A stretch of DNA of 64,000 nt from Pollutimonas sp035515055 (lineage in GTDB: Bacteria > Pseudomonadota > Gammaproteobacteria > Burkholderiales > Burkholderiaceae_B): positions 1 through 64,000 of the forward strand of contig DATJBV010000037.1 of the NCBI GenBank assembly GCA_035515055.1. Direction: 5' to 3'. Under the pieces are notes generated by a model, which was given only the letters and a program-made list of their open reading frames with translations, made no database searches and was not told the DNA's origin. Every line of letters begins with the position of its first letter. Position 1 is the stretch's first letter. The translations under genes and the position numbers were made by a program. Positions 62,979 to 64,000 of the stretch are shown here, one piece after another.

Positions 62979-63678
62979 GAGTCGTATCCATTCAATAGAA
63001 GTTAGTGGCTTATGCCAGAAAGTCGCGGACTCGTCCGGCATTCTCGATATTTTAAGTAATGTCAGTTTTACCATTGCCGCAAACCAGGCGGTGGCAATAA
63101 CCGGGAGTTCGGGATCAGGCAAGTCTACTCTGCTGGGGCTGCTGGCGGGCCTGGACGTGCCGACGTCGGGTCGTGTATTGCTGCTAGGACACGACTTGTT
63201 CTCTCTGGACGAAGAGGCGCGCGCGGCGATACGCGCCGCGCATGTAGGCTTTGTCTTCCAGTCCTTTCAGCTTTTACCCAATTTGACTGCCCTGGAGAAC
63301 GTGATGTTGCCGCTGGAACTGGCTGGCAAGCCCGCGCGGGCAGCGGCGACGCACATGCTGGATCGCGTGGGCCTGGCCGCGCGTCTGCATCATTATCCCA
63401 AGACTTTGTCGGGAGGCGAACAGCAGCGCGTATCCCTGGCGCGGGCGTTTGTCGTGAGTCCGGCAGTCCTTTTCGCCGACGAACCCACGGGCAGCCTGGA
63501 TGCGCACAACGGCGAAAAAATTATCGAATTGATGTTTTCCCTGTATCGCGAGCACCAGACAACGCTGGTCTTGGTAACCCACGATGCGCAATTGGCGAGT
63601 TTGTGCCAGATGGAAATCAGGCTGGCCGCGGGCCGCGTCGTGCCGCCCGAGGCGTTACATGGTCATATTTCGGGGTAG
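62977..63678 (+). CDS. ABC transporter ATPase, LolD/YbbA type
   Basis: 233 residues from ATG 62977; upstream in-frame codons fall inside tesA. Walker A GSSGSGKST, Q-loop FQSFQLLPNLTALENV, signature LSGGEQQR, Walker B VLFADEPTGSLD, switch VLVTHDAQLA. It belongs to the MacB/LolD/YbbA group, and divergence from tesA is the classical ybbA arrangement. The expected partner permease (YbbP) does not follow; a converging TRAP gene overlaps its last 24 bases instead. Its permease must lie elsewhere if it works as a transporter. Confidence 0.9.
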   Translation: MSRIHSIEVSGLCQKVADSSGILDILSNVSFTIAANQAVAITGSSGSGKSTLLGLLAGLDVPTSGRVLLLGHDLFSLDEEARAAIRAAHVGFVFQSFQLLPNLTALENVMLPLELAGKPARAAATHMLDRVGLAARLHHYPKTLSGGEQQRVSLARAFVVSPAVLFADEPTGSLDAHNGEKIIELMFSLYREHQTTLVLVTHDAQLASLCQMEIRLAAGRVVPPEALHGHISG

Positions 63679-64000
63679 CCAGATGGCGATTTCCGGCAGC
63701 GCGTAAATCAGCAATACGCCGATTATCATTAGCAGGAACATCGGAAACGACACGCGTGCGAGATATGGCAGTTCTTTCCGCGTCATGCCCGAAAGCACGA
63801 ACAGGTTGAAGCCAACCGGCGGCGTGATTTGCGCCATTTCAATGACAAATACCAAGAAGATGCCAAACCAGAGCAGATCGATACCGGCGGCGGTAACGGT
63901 GGGCAAGAGCACGCCCATGGTCAAAACGACGATGGAAATGCCATCGAGAAAGCAACCCAGCACAATATAAAACACCATCAGCGCCATGATCAGGCCGAAT
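63655..64000 (-). CDS. TRAP transporter large permease (DctM), 3' part
   Basis: The last about 115 residues, cut by the window edge. Three or four membrane segments remain, with LGCFLDGISIVVLTMGVLLP, the conserved EMAQITPPVGFNLFVLSGMT block and a final hydrophobic segment. This is the C-terminus of DctM/SiaM-type permeases, which import organic acids with a sodium or proton gradient and a DctP binding protein. The gene ends inside the 3' end of the converging ABC ATPase gene (24-base overlap). Confidence 0.88.
   Translation of the reverse strand, partial: FGLIMALMVFYIVLGCFLDGISIVVLTMGVLLPTVTAAGIDLLWFGIFLVFVIEMAQITPPVGFNLFVLSGMTRKELPYLARVSFPMFLLMIIGVLLIYALPEIAIWLPRNMTM

Overview
The window looks like chromosome from a GC-rich betaproteobacterium. 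Order Burkholderiales, family Alcaligenaceae (Bordetella, Achromobacter or Pusillimonas relatives), is my best reading of the protein sequences and of blocks such as surE-pcm-nlpD, divergent tesA/ybbA-like ATPase, and glnB-ggt. No rRNA, tRNA or CRISPR array was recognised.

Left arm (1 to about 5,300): an AT-richer, loosely packed accessory region. It holds the remains of the N-terminal DNA-binding module of a restriction-modification methylase, a small protein built almost entirely of 19-residue repeats, a zinc-ribbon protein, a secreted cysteine-rich protein, a TagO-like protein, a possible 49-residue ORF and a DUF262/DUF1524 (GmrSD-type) nuclease. It resembles a decaying defence island. An orphan Rho-independent terminator near 5,317-5,348 sits between it and the core chromosome.

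5,569 to 24,122: a very large cyclic beta-1,2-glucan synthase (GT84 plus GH94) coupled by an ATGA overlap to a DUF72 gene, a second DUF72 gene facing it, then a leftward eight-gene unit: GntR/FadR regulator, beta-hydroxyacid dehydrogenase, two permeases, an ATPase and a binding protein of polar amino-acid ABC type, RpiB-type isomerase and ribokinase-family kinase. It reads as one uptake and catabolic operon for an unidentified small polyol, sugar or sugar acid. Rightward nhaA and a Tat-exported aldo/keto reductase follow.

24,124 to 38,760: small redox and stress genes (glutaredoxin, DJ-1/PfpI, pirin, lipoprotein), acyl-CoA synthetase, yajQ, an ABC-2 exporter pair, nnr (NAD(P)HX repair), a UspA protein, HAD hydrolase-tadA, S66 carboxypeptidase with a His-rich head, ybiT-type ABC-F, IMPACT protein and thioredoxin.

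38,805 to 64,000: a CHASE-PAS-GAF-PAS-GGDEF-EAL protein, a purine permease, tsaD, plsY, surE-pcm-nlpD (no rpoS after nlpD), a PolB-like 3'-5' exonuclease, an LTxxQ periplasmic protein, rlmD, argH, a YbdG-like channel, glnB, ggt, yaeQ, ubiC, a decayed IS200/IS605 TnpB whose right end abuts ubiC, an RluF-type pseudouridine synthase, rlmJ, ugpQ-like GDPD, ppiD, tesA, a LolD/YbbA-like ATPase and the 3' end of a TRAP large permease.
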